In this document: piece by piece, positions 9,236-18,233 of the stretch
Position numbering within the stretch: the stretch's first letter is position 1
How the letters are laid out: every line of letters starts with the position of its first letter
Assembly: GCF_025997915.1 (NCBI RefSeq)
Contig: NZ_AP026677.1
Coordinates: 868,001-932,000 of the forward strand
Direction: 5' to 3'
From: Aquiluna sp. KACHI24
Lineage (GTDB): Bacteria > Actinomycetota > Actinomycetes > Actinomycetales > Microbacteriaceae
Length of the DNA stretch: 64,000 nucleotides
Made by a program: the position numbers and the translations under genes
The notes under the pieces: generated by a model
Told to the model about the DNA's origin: nothing
Database searches by the model: none
What the model saw: the letters and a program-made list of their open reading frames with translations, nothing else

Positions 9236-9943
9236 ATGGCTAACTTCAACCCACAGCGCTTGATGGTGGTTCATGCCCACCCGGATGATGAGACCATTTT
9301 CACCGGTCACGTCATTGCCCACGCGCTGAGGGCTGATGCTCAGGTGCAGCTGGTGACACTGACTCGCGGCGAGCGCGGAAACAGCAGAAACCCCAACCTG
9401 CGCTCACTAAATGGCAGCCCTGCAGACATGGCGAACTACAGATCTAACGCGCTGCTTCGTGCAATTGAGTCATTCGAGGGTCTCGAGCACACATTCTTTG
9501 GAACTCGGGCCTATCTGGAAACGAGTCAAGACTCAACTGGACTGGGCAAAATCTTCGATCGCGACCCGCTTTATCCCCTGACTCTCACTGGTTCGGGTGC
9601 AACCGTGGTGGCAGAGGAGCTTGTGCCGGTTCTGAAGAGATTTAGACCTGACACAGTTGTTACCCTCTCGCCCAAGAATCCCCACTCAGATCACAAGATG
9701 GCTTACAAAGCCGTCAAAAAGGCGATCAAGCTCCTCAAAACCTCCAGGCCCCCGAAGCACTTCGTTGTTGCAGAACCGGGTGATTCGGCAGAGGTTCGAA
9801 TTGGTGATTCTTCAACCGCAAGTATCAAGAAGCACGCAATGGCCAGCTATGCGGACTTTGTAACAATTAGCGAAAACTCATTCGACTTTGGAACCGGCGA
9901 AATCAAGTTCTCAGAGCAGGAAAAGCTTCGTCTTGTCCGCTAG
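9236..9943 (+). CDS. PIG-L/LmbE family deacetylase
   Basis: Zinc-dependent N-deacetylase of the LmbE/PIG-L family, 235 residues. The metal site is seen in AHPDDE (residues 14-19) and in the downstream HSDHKMAY. Actinobacterial relatives include MshB and Mca, which act on mycothiol precursors or conjugates. This protein is shorter than MshB (about 290-300 residues), so I do not assign mycothiol deacetylation. It follows typA by 15 bases and overlaps the start of the membrane-protein gene. The typA, PIG-L, small membrane protein order is common in Actinobacteria. The true substrate is unknown. Confidence 0.85.
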   Translation: MANFNPQRLMVVHAHPDDETIFTGHVIAHALRADAQVQLVTLTRGERGNSRNPNLRSLNGSPADMANYRSNALLRAIESFEGLEHTFFGTRAYLETSQDSTGLGKIFDRDPLYPLTLTGSGATVVAEELVPVLKRFRPDTVVTLSPKNPHSDHKMAYKAVKKAIKLLKTSRPPKHFVVAEPGDSAEVRIGDSSTASIKKHAMASYADFVTISENSFDFGTGEIKFSEQEKLRLVR

Positions 9944-10289
9944 GGCCAGGCTCTCTCAAATCGCCTCAGGAGCCCTTTTGGGGGCTGCTATCGCGGTGCT
10001 AGGGACAGTCTTTCACCAGGCGTGGATCCAAGGTTTTCCCTACGGCCTGATGATTTCCTTCGGCCTGGTCGTCTGGGCGATGGTTTCACTCAGGCGAATT
10101 AGGAGCAGAATTCCGGCTTGGGCGTGCGTTGTGGTTTCTGGGGCATTTGTCTTTCTATTTGCCCAACCCAATACAGATGTCATGATCCCGGCAAACTTCT
10201 CAGGATTGGCATGGAGTTATGGGTCGATAACTCTGGCTGTCCTGATAGCGGCTTTCCCGAGGATCAGAGGACTCGGTCAGAGTTCGTAA
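9933..10289 (+). CDS. Small integral membrane protein downstream of PIG-L deacetylase
   Basis: Hypothetical membrane protein of about 118 residues with four hydrophobic segments: IASGALLGAAIAVLGTVF, GLMISFGLVVWAMVSL, ACVVVSGAFVFLFA and YGSITLAVLIAAF. I set the start at TTG 9933, which overlaps the deacetylase stop by 11 bases and has CAGGAAA upstream; another TTG at 9888 is possible. It resembles in size and context a family of small membrane proteins found next to mshB-like genes in Actinobacteria (DUF6113, from memory). No catalytic motif is visible. Its last 13 bases overlap the convergent GT4 gene. Confidence 0.7.
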   Translation: MSARARLSQIASGALLGAAIAVLGTVFHQAWIQGFPYGLMISFGLVVWAMVSLRRIRSRIPAWACVVVSGAFVFLFAQPNTDVMIPANFSGLAWSYGSITLAVLIAAFPRIRGLGQSS

Positions 10290-11398
10290 AAAGTTCTAGC
10301 AATCTTGCTGACCTCGGATGCATTTGCCTTGCGCCTTATCGTCTCTCGATTCACGGTTGCGTTCATCGGGTCTTCTGAAAGCTCAAGGGCACGCAAAATC
10401 CCTGCGGCGACAATTCCGGGCTCGATTTGATGGATAGCGACCCCAGTCGAAGTAAACCACTCATCGCAACAAGCGGTGGCGGTTTGAACCGGGATGGCAC
10501 CCATCGCCATGGCCTCCAATAGTGAGGTTGAAATTCCATCGCTCTCAGATAGTCCAATGTAGATTTTCGACTCGGCGAAAAGTTCCAGGACTTGTCTATG
10601 ACTCATCGCACCCTTGGGGTAGATAGTGAACCTAAGACCGGTTCTTTTCTCAACCTCGCGCGCGTACCTGATGGTCTTCAAATTGGCTGAGTAAATGACC
10701 AACTCATAATCTGAAAGTGATCCTGAGATTGACTCAATCGCTTCCAGAGCCGTCACCGCTCGCCCCACCCAGCCTTGGTAGCCCTTGATGGCAATCTTGG
10801 ATCGCGCATCGGACGGCCTCAAAGCTTGTTCCAGCTCCTGCTGACCGAATCCCCCAGCATTTGGGATAACAGGCATTGCTTTGCCAACAAATCCGAGTCG
10901 CTTGGCCAAGGCGACATCTCGACTGCACTCCGCCGAGTAATAGTCGGCAATCTTCAAGAGCTGTTTCAGCTTGGCCAAGTGCTGTGGAAACTGCTGGAAC
11001 CAAAAAATGTCACTGCCCCAGTTGGTCACCATCAGCTTGAATGGGCGAGATCTATCGCCAAATGCCTGCAGCGAAATGTAACCGGCATTTTGAAGCTCTA
11101 GAGCGTGAACTAAATCTGGCCTAAAAGTCTTTGCAGCTATCCGGACTAGACTCCCACGAATCAAATTTCCAAAAAACTTGTCTGCAATCCAAAACGGAAG
11201 TCCGAATAAGCGAGAAAGCGGAAAGAGGTTGTAGCTGGCAGCGCCAGAGTTTCCAAGAAGGGCTTTTAGCTCGGGACGAATTCTGCGGTGTGGAGAGGAT
11301 GGGAATAGCAGGAACTCATAATCTGTGTCTTTGAATTGAGCGAGCCAGCGAGCAGAGTGGATGCTGTCATACATACAAATAACGAGAATCTTTTTCAC
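10277..11398 (-). CDS. GT4-family glycosyltransferase (GT-B fold)
   Basis: Retaining glycosyltransferase with a two-Rossmann GT-B fold, 373 residues. The start is GTG at 11398 (VKKILVICMYDSIHSARW), with GGGGAG upstream; a longer frame to 11479 would run into mutM. The C-terminal nucleotide-sugar site has the family E(x7)E pattern in ESDGISTSLLEAMAMGAIPV. The N-terminal half has the HALELQNAGYISL stretch typical of the acceptor domain. The sugar and acceptor cannot be told. It lies 28 bases after mutM, as the last gene of the coaD-rpmF-rnc-mutM strand, about 8 kb from the main glycan island. Confidence 0.85.
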   Translation of the reverse strand: MKKILVICMYDSIHSARWLAQFKDTDYEFLLFPSSPHRRIRPELKALLGNSGAASYNLFPLSRLFGLPFWIADKFFGNLIRGSLVRIAAKTFRPDLVHALELQNAGYISLQAFGDRSRPFKLMVTNWGSDIFWFQQFPQHLAKLKQLLKIADYYSAECSRDVALAKRLGFVGKAMPVIPNAGGFGQQELEQALRPSDARSKIAIKGYQGWVGRAVTALEAIESISGSLSDYELVIYSANLKTIRYAREVEKRTGLRFTIYPKGAMSHRQVLELFAESKIYIGLSESDGISTSLLEAMAMGAIPVQTATACCDEWFTSTGVAIHQIEPGIVAAGILRALELSEDPMNATVNRETIRRKANASEVSKIARTFYEL

Positions 11399-11426
11399 AC
11401 ACTCCCCCTCTCTAACTCTGGACAGG

Positions 11427-12323
11427 CTAGCGTCTTTGGCACTTAGGGCAGTAGTGAGAACCTCTGTTTGCCCAAGCATCGCGCTTTATCAAAGCACCGC
11501 ATCGATTGCAGGGTAAGCCAGTCTGCCCATAGGCATTTAGGGACTGGGAAAAGTAGCCGCTCTCACCATTGACGTTCTTGTATTGCTCATCAAACGAAGT
11601 CCCGCCCTGCTCAACCGCCTTAGCTAGGACTTCCTTGGCAATTGATAAGAGTTCTAGGTGCTTCTTTTTGGTTATTGAACTGGCGGGCTTGTCGTAATGA
11701 AGCTTTGCTAGCCAGAGGGATTCATCGGCGTAGATGTTCCCGATGCCACTCAGTAGACCTTGGTCCAGAAGCACTCGCTTGATGCCAGAGTTTTTCTTGG
11801 TCATTTTGATGGCAACCTGGATGTCATCAAATAGCGGGTCAAGTAGGTCTCGGGCGATGTGGGAGACAGTGGTAGGGATGTAGGCGCCTGTGGGCGCTTC
11901 TGGACTAAACCCACCAGGACCTAGGTCCTTGGTCAAAACCAAGTCATCAAACATCAGACCACCAAAAAGTCTCTGATCAACAAATCGAATTTGCAGATCT
12001 TGCCCCGAGGTAGTTTCGACATCAATCACCACTCGAGTTTGGGGATCGGGTGCATGATCCGGGGTTCGTACCAATATTTGACCACTCATTCCCAAGTGAC
12101 CAACTAGTGCTCGCGAGGTTGAAGTAGGCAGCCAAAGAAACTTACCTCGCCTAACAACAGACTCTAGTTGCGCCCCCAACACCTCAGTCTTAAAACCCTG
12201 GACTCCGCCTAAGTTCTTTTTGAGAGAGCGGGCATCCAAAACCTCAAGACCAGTCACCTTTGCCCCGACCAAGTGCTGAGCAAGACCAGCACGAACTGTT
12301 TCCACTTCTGGTAGTTCAGGCAT
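11427..12323 (-). CDS. mutM: Formamidopyrimidine-DNA glycosylase MutM (Fpg)
   Basis: Bifunctional DNA glycosylase/AP lyase that removes 8-oxoguanine and formamidopyrimidines. The N-terminus MPELPEVETVRAGL has the catalytic Pro2 and Glu3. The middle carries the QGLLSGIGNIYADESLW helix-two-turn-helix. The C-terminal zinc finger shows two CxxC pairs (CNRCGALIKRD, CPKC). It is 298 residues, close to family length. The start overlaps the rnc stop by one base (TGATG), a sign of coupling. The rnc-mutM pair is standard in Actinobacteria. Confidence 0.96.
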   Translation of the reverse strand: MPELPEVETVRAGLAQHLVGAKVTGLEVLDARSLKKNLGGVQGFKTEVLGAQLESVVRRGKFLWLPTSTSRALVGHLGMSGQILVRTPDHAPDPQTRVVIDVETTSGQDLQIRFVDQRLFGGLMFDDLVLTKDLGPGGFSPEAPTGAYIPTTVSHIARDLLDPLFDDIQVAIKMTKKNSGIKRVLLDQGLLSGIGNIYADESLWLAKLHYDKPASSITKKKHLELLSIAKEVLAKAVEQGGTSFDEQYKNVNGESGYFSQSLNAYGQTGLPCNRCGALIKRDAWANRGSHYCPKCQRR

Positions 12324-12994
12324 CAGTTACTCAACAACTTCAAGGCCGCGATGGCAGCTTCGGTTTCAGCGCTTCGTTTAGTAGACGATTGCCCTTGAGC
12401 AACCAGCTTCGAACCGACAAAACACTTCGCCGTGTAGATCATTTGGTGATCCGGGCCTTCACCCTCAACTTCGTAACGAACATCCCCAAGATTTAGCTTT
12501 TGAGCCTTTTCAATGAGCGAGGTCTTGGGGTCTGCCATCTCTCGAATAGCGTCAGGATTTTCTAGAAGTGGCAGCACGAAGCGCTCAACAATTGACCTTG
12601 CCGATTCCATTCCTGAGGATAAATAGGCAGCTCCCAGGATTGCCTCAAAGGCATCGGCGAGAACATTGGTCTTTTTGCGGCCATCAGTCCTGGCCTCGCC
12701 CTTGCCTAGCCTGAGGTATTTACCCAGTTCTAGCTGAGTGGCGGCGGTTGCCAGTGCTTGCGCCGACACCACTGCATTCTTCAGCTTGGTCAGCTCACCC
12801 TCGGAAAGTTCGGAGTGCTCCTTAAAAACCGAAACGGCCACCAAGTACCCGAGGATTGAGTCCCCAAGAAACTCGAGCCGTTCGTTATCTGCTCCGCCTT
12901 TTTCGTAGGCGTAGGAGCTGTGGGTAACAGCAAGCTGCAAGAGCTCGGGGGTAATTTCAACCCCAAGCCGCTCTTGCAGCTCTGTTAGAGACAT
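12323..12994 (-). CDS. rnc: Ribonuclease III
   Basis: Double-strand-specific endoribonuclease that processes rRNA precursors and some mRNAs. The 223 residues comprise the catalytic domain with signature NERLEFLGDSILGYLVA and a second acidic site in DAFEAILGAAYL, then a C-terminal double-stranded RNA-binding domain that ends in KRSAETEAAIAALKLL. It follows rpmF by three bases. Confidence 0.96.
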   Translation of the reverse strand: MSLTELQERLGVEITPELLQLAVTHSSYAYEKGGADNERLEFLGDSILGYLVAVSVFKEHSELSEGELTKLKNAVVSAQALATAATQLELGKYLRLGKGEARTDGRKKTNVLADAFEAILGAAYLSSGMESARSIVERFVLPLLENPDAIREMADPKTSLIEKAQKLNLGDVRYEVEGEGPDHQMIYTAKCFVGSKLVAQGQSSTKRSAETEAAIAALKLLSN

Positions 12995-12997
12995 TGG

Positions 12998-13201
12998 TTA
13001 GGCGTCAGCGACCTTGCGGCCCTTGTACTCCATGTAGAGTTCGGTGCCAACAGAATCGGTTACAACCTTTGCGCGGTGAGGAAGGCTGTAGACAGTCTTG
13101 CCATTCTCAACGGTCTTGACCAGGGTTACAGGCTCTGCCTTCCACTGGGAACGACGAGCGTGAGTGTTAGCGCGAGACTTGCGGCGCTTTGGTACTGGCA
13201 T
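12998..13201 (-). CDS. rpmF: 50S ribosomal protein L32
   Basis: 67-residue basic protein beginning [20 protein letters not shown], the L32 signature. The four zinc-binding cysteines found in some L32 proteins are absent, so this is the zinc-independent type. It lies between the DUF177 gene (2 bases) and rnc (3 bases), the classic order. Confidence 0.95.
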   Translation of the reverse strand: MPVPKRRKSRANTHARRSQWKAEPVTLVKTVENGKTVYSLPHRAKVVTDSVGTELYMEYKGRKVADA

Positions 13202-13203
13202 GG

Positions 13204-13713
13204 CTACTCTTCCTTGCTTATAAGACCTTCTAGGGCACTAAACCTTGAATCAATCTTGGCTTCGTGCTTGTGATCCGGATTCTCACTCAACCTAAAACCA
13301 CACTCAACACACAAACCAAGGCAATCTGGGCTGCATACGGGCTGGAAAGGAAGACTCAGAACCACCGAATCTCTTACGACCTGCTCTAAATCAATGTGAT
13401 CGCCATCAACCAAGAGCTCGTCGTCCGAAGAAGAAGAATAGGCGAAAAGCTCCTGAAAATCCACCTCAATTGGCAGATTCATCTCGTCTAGGCAGCGAGA
13501 GCACTCGGTTTTAGCCTCAGTTAATACCTCACCTGTAGCCAAGATGCCCTCGTGAACCGACTCTAGGCGAAGATCAAGTTTCAGCCATTGCCCCTTGGGG
13601 ACTGCCGCGTAACCGGTACCTAGCTCGTGATCCATGTCAAACTGCATGACAAGTTCACGCATCTCACCCGGGCGTTTGATCAGCTCATGGACTGGAATAG
13701 AAAACATAACCAT
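13204..13713 (-). CDS. DUF177/YceD family protein
   Basis: YceD-family protein, 169 residues, linked to 23S rRNA accumulation in other bacteria and nearly always found next to rpmF. Visible marks are the [15 protein letters not shown]-terminus, the CSRCLDEM pair, and a second cysteine group ([13 protein letters not shown]) that suggests metal binding. A start two codons downstream (MFSIPVHEL) is equally possible. Confidence 0.9.
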   Translation of the reverse strand: MVMFSIPVHELIKRPGEMRELVMQFDMDHELGTGYAAVPKGQWLKLDLRLESVHEGILATGEVLTEAKTECSRCLDEMNLPIEVDFQELFAYSSSSDDELLVDGDHIDLEQVVRDSVVLSLPFQPVCSPDCLGLCVECGFRLSENPDHKHEAKIDSRFSALEGLISKEE

Positions 13714-13726
13714 GAAACCTTACTCG

Positions 13727-14200
13727 TTAGCTAAGGGCTCGAAGCACCGTTTTAGTGACATACGAAGAGACATCTCCCCCAAGCGAGGAGACCTGCTTCA
13801 CAAGAGAAGATGAAACGTAGCCATAGCCCGGTTCTGATGGCAAGAAGACTGTTTCTATGCCAGATAGGTCGCGGTTCACCTGGGCCATCGGGATTTCGTA
13901 TTCGATATCTCCAGCCGTTCTGAAGCCCTTGACTATTGCTCTGGCTTGCAGTCGCTGAGCGGCCTCCACCATTAGGCCTGACTCCACAGAGGAAACCGAG
14001 ATTGCCCCTGGAATTCCCAGCTCTGCAACGGATTCTCGGATTAGGGCTTCACGCTCTGGAGCTGAGAACTTGGCGTTCTTGTCTGGGTTATGAACCACCA
14101 AAACATGCAACTCGTCAAAAAGCTTCGCGGCTCTAGCCAAAACTGATAGGTGACCAAGCGTCACTGGGTCAAAGGATCCCGGGTAGATGGCAACTGTCAT
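13727..14200 (-). CDS. coaD: Phosphopantetheine adenylyltransferase
   Basis: Penultimate step of coenzyme A synthesis: adenylylates 4'-phosphopantetheine to dephospho-CoA. The 157 residues carry the nucleotidyltransferase T/HxGH motif in YPGSFDPVTLGHLSV (residues 6-20), the KGFRTAGDIEYEIPMAQVNR substrate segment, and VSSSLVK near the C-terminus (the ISSTxVR equivalent). It is separated from recG by 9 bases and from the DUF177 gene by 13, so it probably belongs to the long minus-strand unit down to mutM. Confidence 0.96.
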   Translation of the reverse strand: MTVAIYPGSFDPVTLGHLSVLARAAKLFDELHVLVVHNPDKNAKFSAPEREALIRESVAELGIPGAISVSSVESGLMVEAAQRLQARAIVKGFRTAGDIEYEIPMAQVNRDLSGIETVFLPSEPGYGYVSSSLVKQVSSLGGDVSSYVTKTVLRALS

Positions 14201-14209
14201 GGCTACAGG

Positions 14210-16318
14210 CTACCCGCGAGCCAGGGCCTGTGCATCAATCTCTTTCAGCACAGTCTCTAACGCAGCGTCCAGGCCACTCTGGATCAGTTCCACTGCAAGG
14301 TCTCTGGTGTGTTCAATAAGCGCTGCATCTCTAGTTACCCTCAGCAACTTTAGCTGGGACCTGCCGCCTGATTGATTTGCCCCAAGCACATCTCCTTCAC
14401 CTCTTAGCTCGAGGTCAACCTCGGAGAGCCTGAATCCATCCTGAGTTGACGCCACGGCATCGAGTCGCTGCATCGCTAAGCTTCCTGGCTCTGCAGCGGT
14501 GAGCATCAGGCAGATACCTGCGTGTGAACCACGACCTACTCGACCTCGCAACTGATGTAGCTGAGAGATACCAAACCGATCTGCGTCAAGAATCACCATG
14601 GCAGTTGCGTTAGGCACGTTTACCCCAACCTCAATAACGGTTGTGGCAACCAAAAGCTGTATTTCCCCAGCAGCGAAGGCCTGCATGACACTGTCTTTTG
14701 TGGCTGAATCGAGCTTTCCATGCAGCAATCCCATTGAAACGCCTACCAAACTTGGGTTTAGTTTGAGGGCTTCAAAAACCTCAACCGCAGAAGCTGGCGG
14801 CACCTTCTCCTCGAGCTCTATCTCTTCACTCTCACCCTCCTCGAAGCTGCCTGCTTCGATGCGAGGACAAACAACAAAGGCCTGCCTTCCGGCCGAGATT
14901 TCCTCTGCTACGCGGTGCCAGACCCTAGAAACCAACTTAGATTCAGAGACCGGCACCACATGACTAGAAATTGGCTGTCGGCCTGCCGGAAGCTCGGTCA
15001 ACGTGGAAACATCTAGATCTCCAAAAACCGTTATCGCCATGGTTCTTGGAATCGGAGTTGCTGTCATGGTCAAAGTGTGGGGAGCAAGCTTGGCTTTAGC
15101 TCTCAAAGCTTCTCGTTGATTAACCCCGAACCTGTGTTGTTCATCGATAACCACCAGCGCCAAATCAGCAAACTCGGCCTGATTTGAAATCAGAGCGTGA
15201 GTTCCAACCACTAGCCGGGCTTTACCGCTTGCAACATCAAGCAGCGCTCGCTTCTTATCAGCAGCGCCGAGCTGGCCCGTGAGGAGGCGGAGTCCAATTT
15301 GACTTGAGAGCTCCTCGCCGAGGGTCTTTTGAATACTGGAGAAATGCTGACTCGCCAAAACCTCAGTCGGAGCTAGCAGTGCGGCCTGAAACCCAGCATC
15401 GATAGCGGTCAACATCGCTCGAAGCGCAACTACAGTCTTTCCTGATCCAACCTCGCCCTGAACCAGTCGGTGCATTGGATGCCCAGAAGCTAGATCCCGC
15501 TCAATCTCTTCGTTGACTATTCGCTGCCCTTGCGTGAACTCAAATGGCAAAAGTTTGTCAAAAGTACCGACCAGTTCACCAGGTTTCAGCTTGTGAGATT
15601 GCTGGTGCGAATTTGCAGCCCTTCTTTGACCAAGTCGAAGCTGCAACAAAAGTGCCTCACGAAACCTCAGTGAGTCTCGTGCTGACTGCCACTCTGGTTG
15701 GACTTTAGGTTGATGAATCTTTCTGATGGCATCATCAAAAGTGAGAACTCCCTCACTTTGGATTAGCTGAGGGTCTAGGTATTCATCTAGCGTCGGCAAG
15801 CTCTCCAATACGATCTGGACCGACTTTTGTATCTTCCAAGTCGTTAGAGTGCTTGTCGCCGGATAGATCGGTATCGGCAGTTCAGCCCAAGCCTCAGCTG
15901 CCTTCTGATCTAACTGTTCAAACAGTTCGTAGTCAGGGTGGGCAAGTTGCAACTTTCCCGAAAAGGATCCGATTTTTCCAGAAAATAACCCCCGGGCTCC
16001 CGGATGCAGATCTTTCTGACGCCAGGCCTGATTGAAAAAAGCAAGGGTGATTCGGTCTTTACCGTCGGTTACCAAGACCTCAAGTATTGAACCTGAGCGG
16101 CCCTTGATGTGCCTGACATTGGTGCCAACCACTTCTCCAACAACCGTGACCATCTCGCCGACTGGCAGGGTTGATAGTGGAGTTAGTTCACCGCGCCTTG
16201 AGTATCGCCTCGGATAGTGTGCGAGCAAGTCCCCTGCCGTGCTAATTCCGAGTTGCTTCTCAAAGGCCTTGGCGGTCTTATCGCCAAGGAATGAGGAAAG
16301 CTTCGATTGCAGGGTCAC
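14210..16318 (-). CDS. recG: ATP-dependent DNA helicase RecG
   Basis: Superfamily 2 helicase that reverses stalled forks and branch-migrates Holliday junctions. It has 702 residues: an N-terminal wedge/OB domain (LPVGEMVTVVGEVVGTNVRH), Walker A GEVGSGKTVVALRA (about 287-300), DEQH box VVIDEQHRFG, motif III TATPIPRTM, and the motif VI block QLRGRVGRGSHAGICLM. An acidic Glu-rich insert (EEGESEEIELEEK) sits in helicase domain 2. It diverges from rsmD, with about 50 bases between. Confidence 0.96.
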   Translation of the reverse strand: MTLQSKLSSFLGDKTAKAFEKQLGISTAGDLLAHYPRRYSRRGELTPLSTLPVGEMVTVVGEVVGTNVRHIKGRSGSILEVLVTDGKDRITLAFFNQAWRQKDLHPGARGLFSGKIGSFSGKLQLAHPDYELFEQLDQKAAEAWAELPIPIYPATSTLTTWKIQKSVQIVLESLPTLDEYLDPQLIQSEGVLTFDDAIRKIHQPKVQPEWQSARDSLRFREALLLQLRLGQRRAANSHQQSHKLKPGELVGTFDKLLPFEFTQGQRIVNEEIERDLASGHPMHRLVQGEVGSGKTVVALRAMLTAIDAGFQAALLAPTEVLASQHFSSIQKTLGEELSSQIGLRLLTGQLGAADKKRALLDVASGKARLVVGTHALISNQAEFADLALVVIDEQHRFGVNQREALRAKAKLAPHTLTMTATPIPRTMAITVFGDLDVSTLTELPAGRQPISSHVVPVSESKLVSRVWHRVAEEISAGRQAFVVCPRIEAGSFEEGESEEIELEEKVPPASAVEVFEALKLNPSLVGVSMGLLHGKLDSATKDSVMQAFAAGEIQLLVATTVIEVGVNVPNATAMVILDADRFGISQLHQLRGRVGRGSHAGICLMLTAAEPGSLAMQRLDAVASTQDGFRLSEVDLELRGEGDVLGANQSGGRSQLKLLRVTRDAALIEHTRDLAVELIQSGLDAALETVLKEIDAQALARG

Positions 16319-16355
16319 AAATGTAATCTTCGTCCAATCAAGGGCATGAATTCAC

Positions 16356-16361
16356 TAGGCT
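16356..16361 (+). promoter_or_regulatory. Candidate -10 box for leaderless rsmD
   Basis: TAGGCT, followed by seven bases and then the rsmD GTG. The spacing would place the transcript start on or next to the start codon. No ribosome-binding site precedes that codon, which fits a leaderless mRNA. Confidence 0.4.
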
Positions 16362-16368
16362 CACACGA

Positions 16369-16929
16369 GTGAGCAGAATCATCTCTGGCCTGGCGGGTTC
16401 AATAAAACTAAAGACTGCCGCCAAGTCCACTCGACCAACGAGCGATCGAGTGAAAGAGAGCCTGTTTGGAAAGCTTGAAAATCTCGGTGTTCTCGAAGGA
16501 GCCAAGGTTCTTGATCTATACGCAGGATCAGGTGCATTAGGGCTTGAAGCTGCATCCAGGGGCGCATCTGAAGTGATCCTGGTTGAGAAAGATAAAGCCG
16601 CAGCCGAGGTGATCAAAGAAAACATTCGTTTGGTGTCAAAGGCCCTTGGTGCAAAGCCCCTGATTACCCTGCAATCCAAAGAGGTCAAGAAGTTCCTTGG
16701 GCAGCTAGCGGCGAACTATGACCTGGTCTTTATCGACCCGCCATACGAATTAGCAAATTCAGAAATCAGCGAAAATCTCGAGGCCCTGTTGCAGAACCTA
16801 GAGCGAGAATCCCTCGTGATAGTCGAGCGATCTTCTCGAAGCGAGGATTTCGCATGGCCCATCGGCTTTGAACTTGAAGACAAAAAAACCTACGGCGATA
16901 CTGCCGTCTACGTTCTTCGCTTTAGTTAA
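16369..16929 (+). CDS. rsmD: 16S rRNA (guanine966-N2)-methyltransferase RsmD
   Basis: SAM-dependent methyltransferase that modifies G966 of 16S rRNA. The 186 residues begin MSRIISGLAGS with the RPTSDRVKESLFGKL block. The SAM-binding loop is VLDLYAGSGALGLEA (about 47-61) and the catalytic motif is DPPYE (124-128). The start is GTG at 16369 without a ribosome site. In many relatives rsmD runs with recG and coaD; here it faces away from recG and ends four bases inside the gltA stop. Confidence 0.95.
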   Translation: MSRIISGLAGSIKLKTAAKSTRPTSDRVKESLFGKLENLGVLEGAKVLDLYAGSGALGLEAASRGASEVILVEKDKAAAEVIKENIRLVSKALGAKPLITLQSKEVKKFLGQLAANYDLVFIDPPYELANSEISENLEALLQNLERESLVIVERSSRSEDFAWPIGFELEDKKTYGDTAVYVLRFS

Positions 16930-18206
16930 ATCGAGCGCTGGTTGTGTCCGGTGTAGACCTGCTGAGGCCTACCAATTCGAGTAGTCGAGTCGGCATTCTG
17001 TTCGCGCCAATGTGCAATCCAGCCAGGTAGACGACCGACTGCAAACAGTGGGGTGAACATGCGAGCTGGGAAACCCATCGCCTTGTAGATGACGCCAGTG
17101 TAGAAGTCAACGTTCGGGTATAGCTTGCGCTCGACGAAGTATTCATCCGCTAGCGCTGCGACCTCTAGCTCCTTAGCGATGTCAAGAAGCGGGTCAGAGA
17201 CGCCTAATTCGTTGAGAACCTGGTCAGCGTGAGACTTTACGATTCGAGCACGAGGGTCAAAGGACTTGTAGACGCGGTGACCAAAACCCATGAGGCGAAT
17301 GCCGTCTTCTTTGTTCTTGACCCGCTCGACATACTTCTGAACCGAGTCACCAGACTCGTGAATAAAGGTGAGCATGTCCAAAACCGCCTCGTTAGCTCCA
17401 CCATGAAGCGGTCCTGATAGCGCGTTGATTCCTGACGCAACCGATGCAAAGAGGTTTGCTTGCGATGAACCGACCAAGCGAACGGTTGAAGTCGAACAGT
17501 TCTGTTCGTGATCTGCGTGCAAAAGTAGCAATGTGTCAAGAGCCTTTGTGACCACAGGATTCTGAACGTAGTCCTCAGCCTTGTTGCCAAAAGTCATCTT
17601 GAGGAAGTTCTGAACCAGTGACAGCTCGTTGTCGGGGTATATGAACGCCTGACCCATCAGTGCTTTGTGCGTGTAAGCGGCTAGCACCGGCAGCTTCGCA
17701 AGAAGCCGCATTGTTGATAGCTCGACTTGCTCGGGGTCTCTGGGATCGGTCGAGTCATCGTAGAAGGTAGATAAAACGGAAACTGATGCCGAAAGCACCG
17801 CCATGGGATGAGCCGAAGATTGGAATGTGTCAAAGAACTTCAAGACACTCTCATGCACCAAGGTGTGGTGACGAAGCTTCTGGTCGAATTCGGCCAATTG
17901 GTCTGAGGTCGGGAGCTCACCATAGATTAGGAGATAGGCGACGTCAAGGTACGTCTTGTGCTCGGCTAGCTGCTCAATTGGGTAGCCACGGTGGCGAAGA
18001 ATCCCCTGCTCGCCGTCGATATAAGTGATGGCACTCTTGGTCGAAGATGTGTTTACAAAACCTTGATCGTATGAGCTTAGGCCTGTGGTTGCCATGAGCT
18101 TCGAGATATCAATTCCACCAGGGCCTTCAGTGGAGGGGATCACATTGAATTCGGCACTCAGATCGCCGTATTTAATTGATACCTTGTCGCTCGAACTCAA
18201 TGCCAC
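16926..18206 (-). CDS. gltA: Citrate synthase (type II)
   Basis: First step of the TCA cycle: oxaloacetate plus acetyl-CoA to citrate. It has 426 residues, the length of type II (hexameric-type) enzymes. Catalytic surroundings visible are GPLHGGANEAVLDML and GFGHRVYKSFDPRARIVK, plus the C-terminal RPQQVYTGHNQR. The start is GTG at 18206 with AAAGGAGCT upstream. It lies 27 bases after dapC on the same strand and ends four bases inside the convergent rsmD. Confidence 0.96.
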   Translation of the reverse strand: MALSSSDKVSIKYGDLSAEFNVIPSTEGPGGIDISKLMATTGLSSYDQGFVNTSSTKSAITYIDGEQGILRHRGYPIEQLAEHKTYLDVAYLLIYGELPTSDQLAEFDQKLRHHTLVHESVLKFFDTFQSSAHPMAVLSASVSVLSTFYDDSTDPRDPEQVELSTMRLLAKLPVLAAYTHKALMGQAFIYPDNELSLVQNFLKMTFGNKAEDYVQNPVVTKALDTLLLLHADHEQNCSTSTVRLVGSSQANLFASVASGINALSGPLHGGANEAVLDMLTFIHESGDSVQKYVERVKNKEDGIRLMGFGHRVYKSFDPRARIVKSHADQVLNELGVSDPLLDIAKELEVAALADEYFVERKLYPNVDFYTGVIYKAMGFPARMFTPLFAVGRLPGWIAHWREQNADSTTRIGRPQQVYTGHNQRSI

Positions 18207-18233
18207 AGCTCCTTTTGGGACTCGCTTTTGCGC

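Noticed and set aside
8726-9322. 198-residue minus-strand frame over typA
   Set aside because: Antisense to a strongly conserved gene; no recognisable motif.
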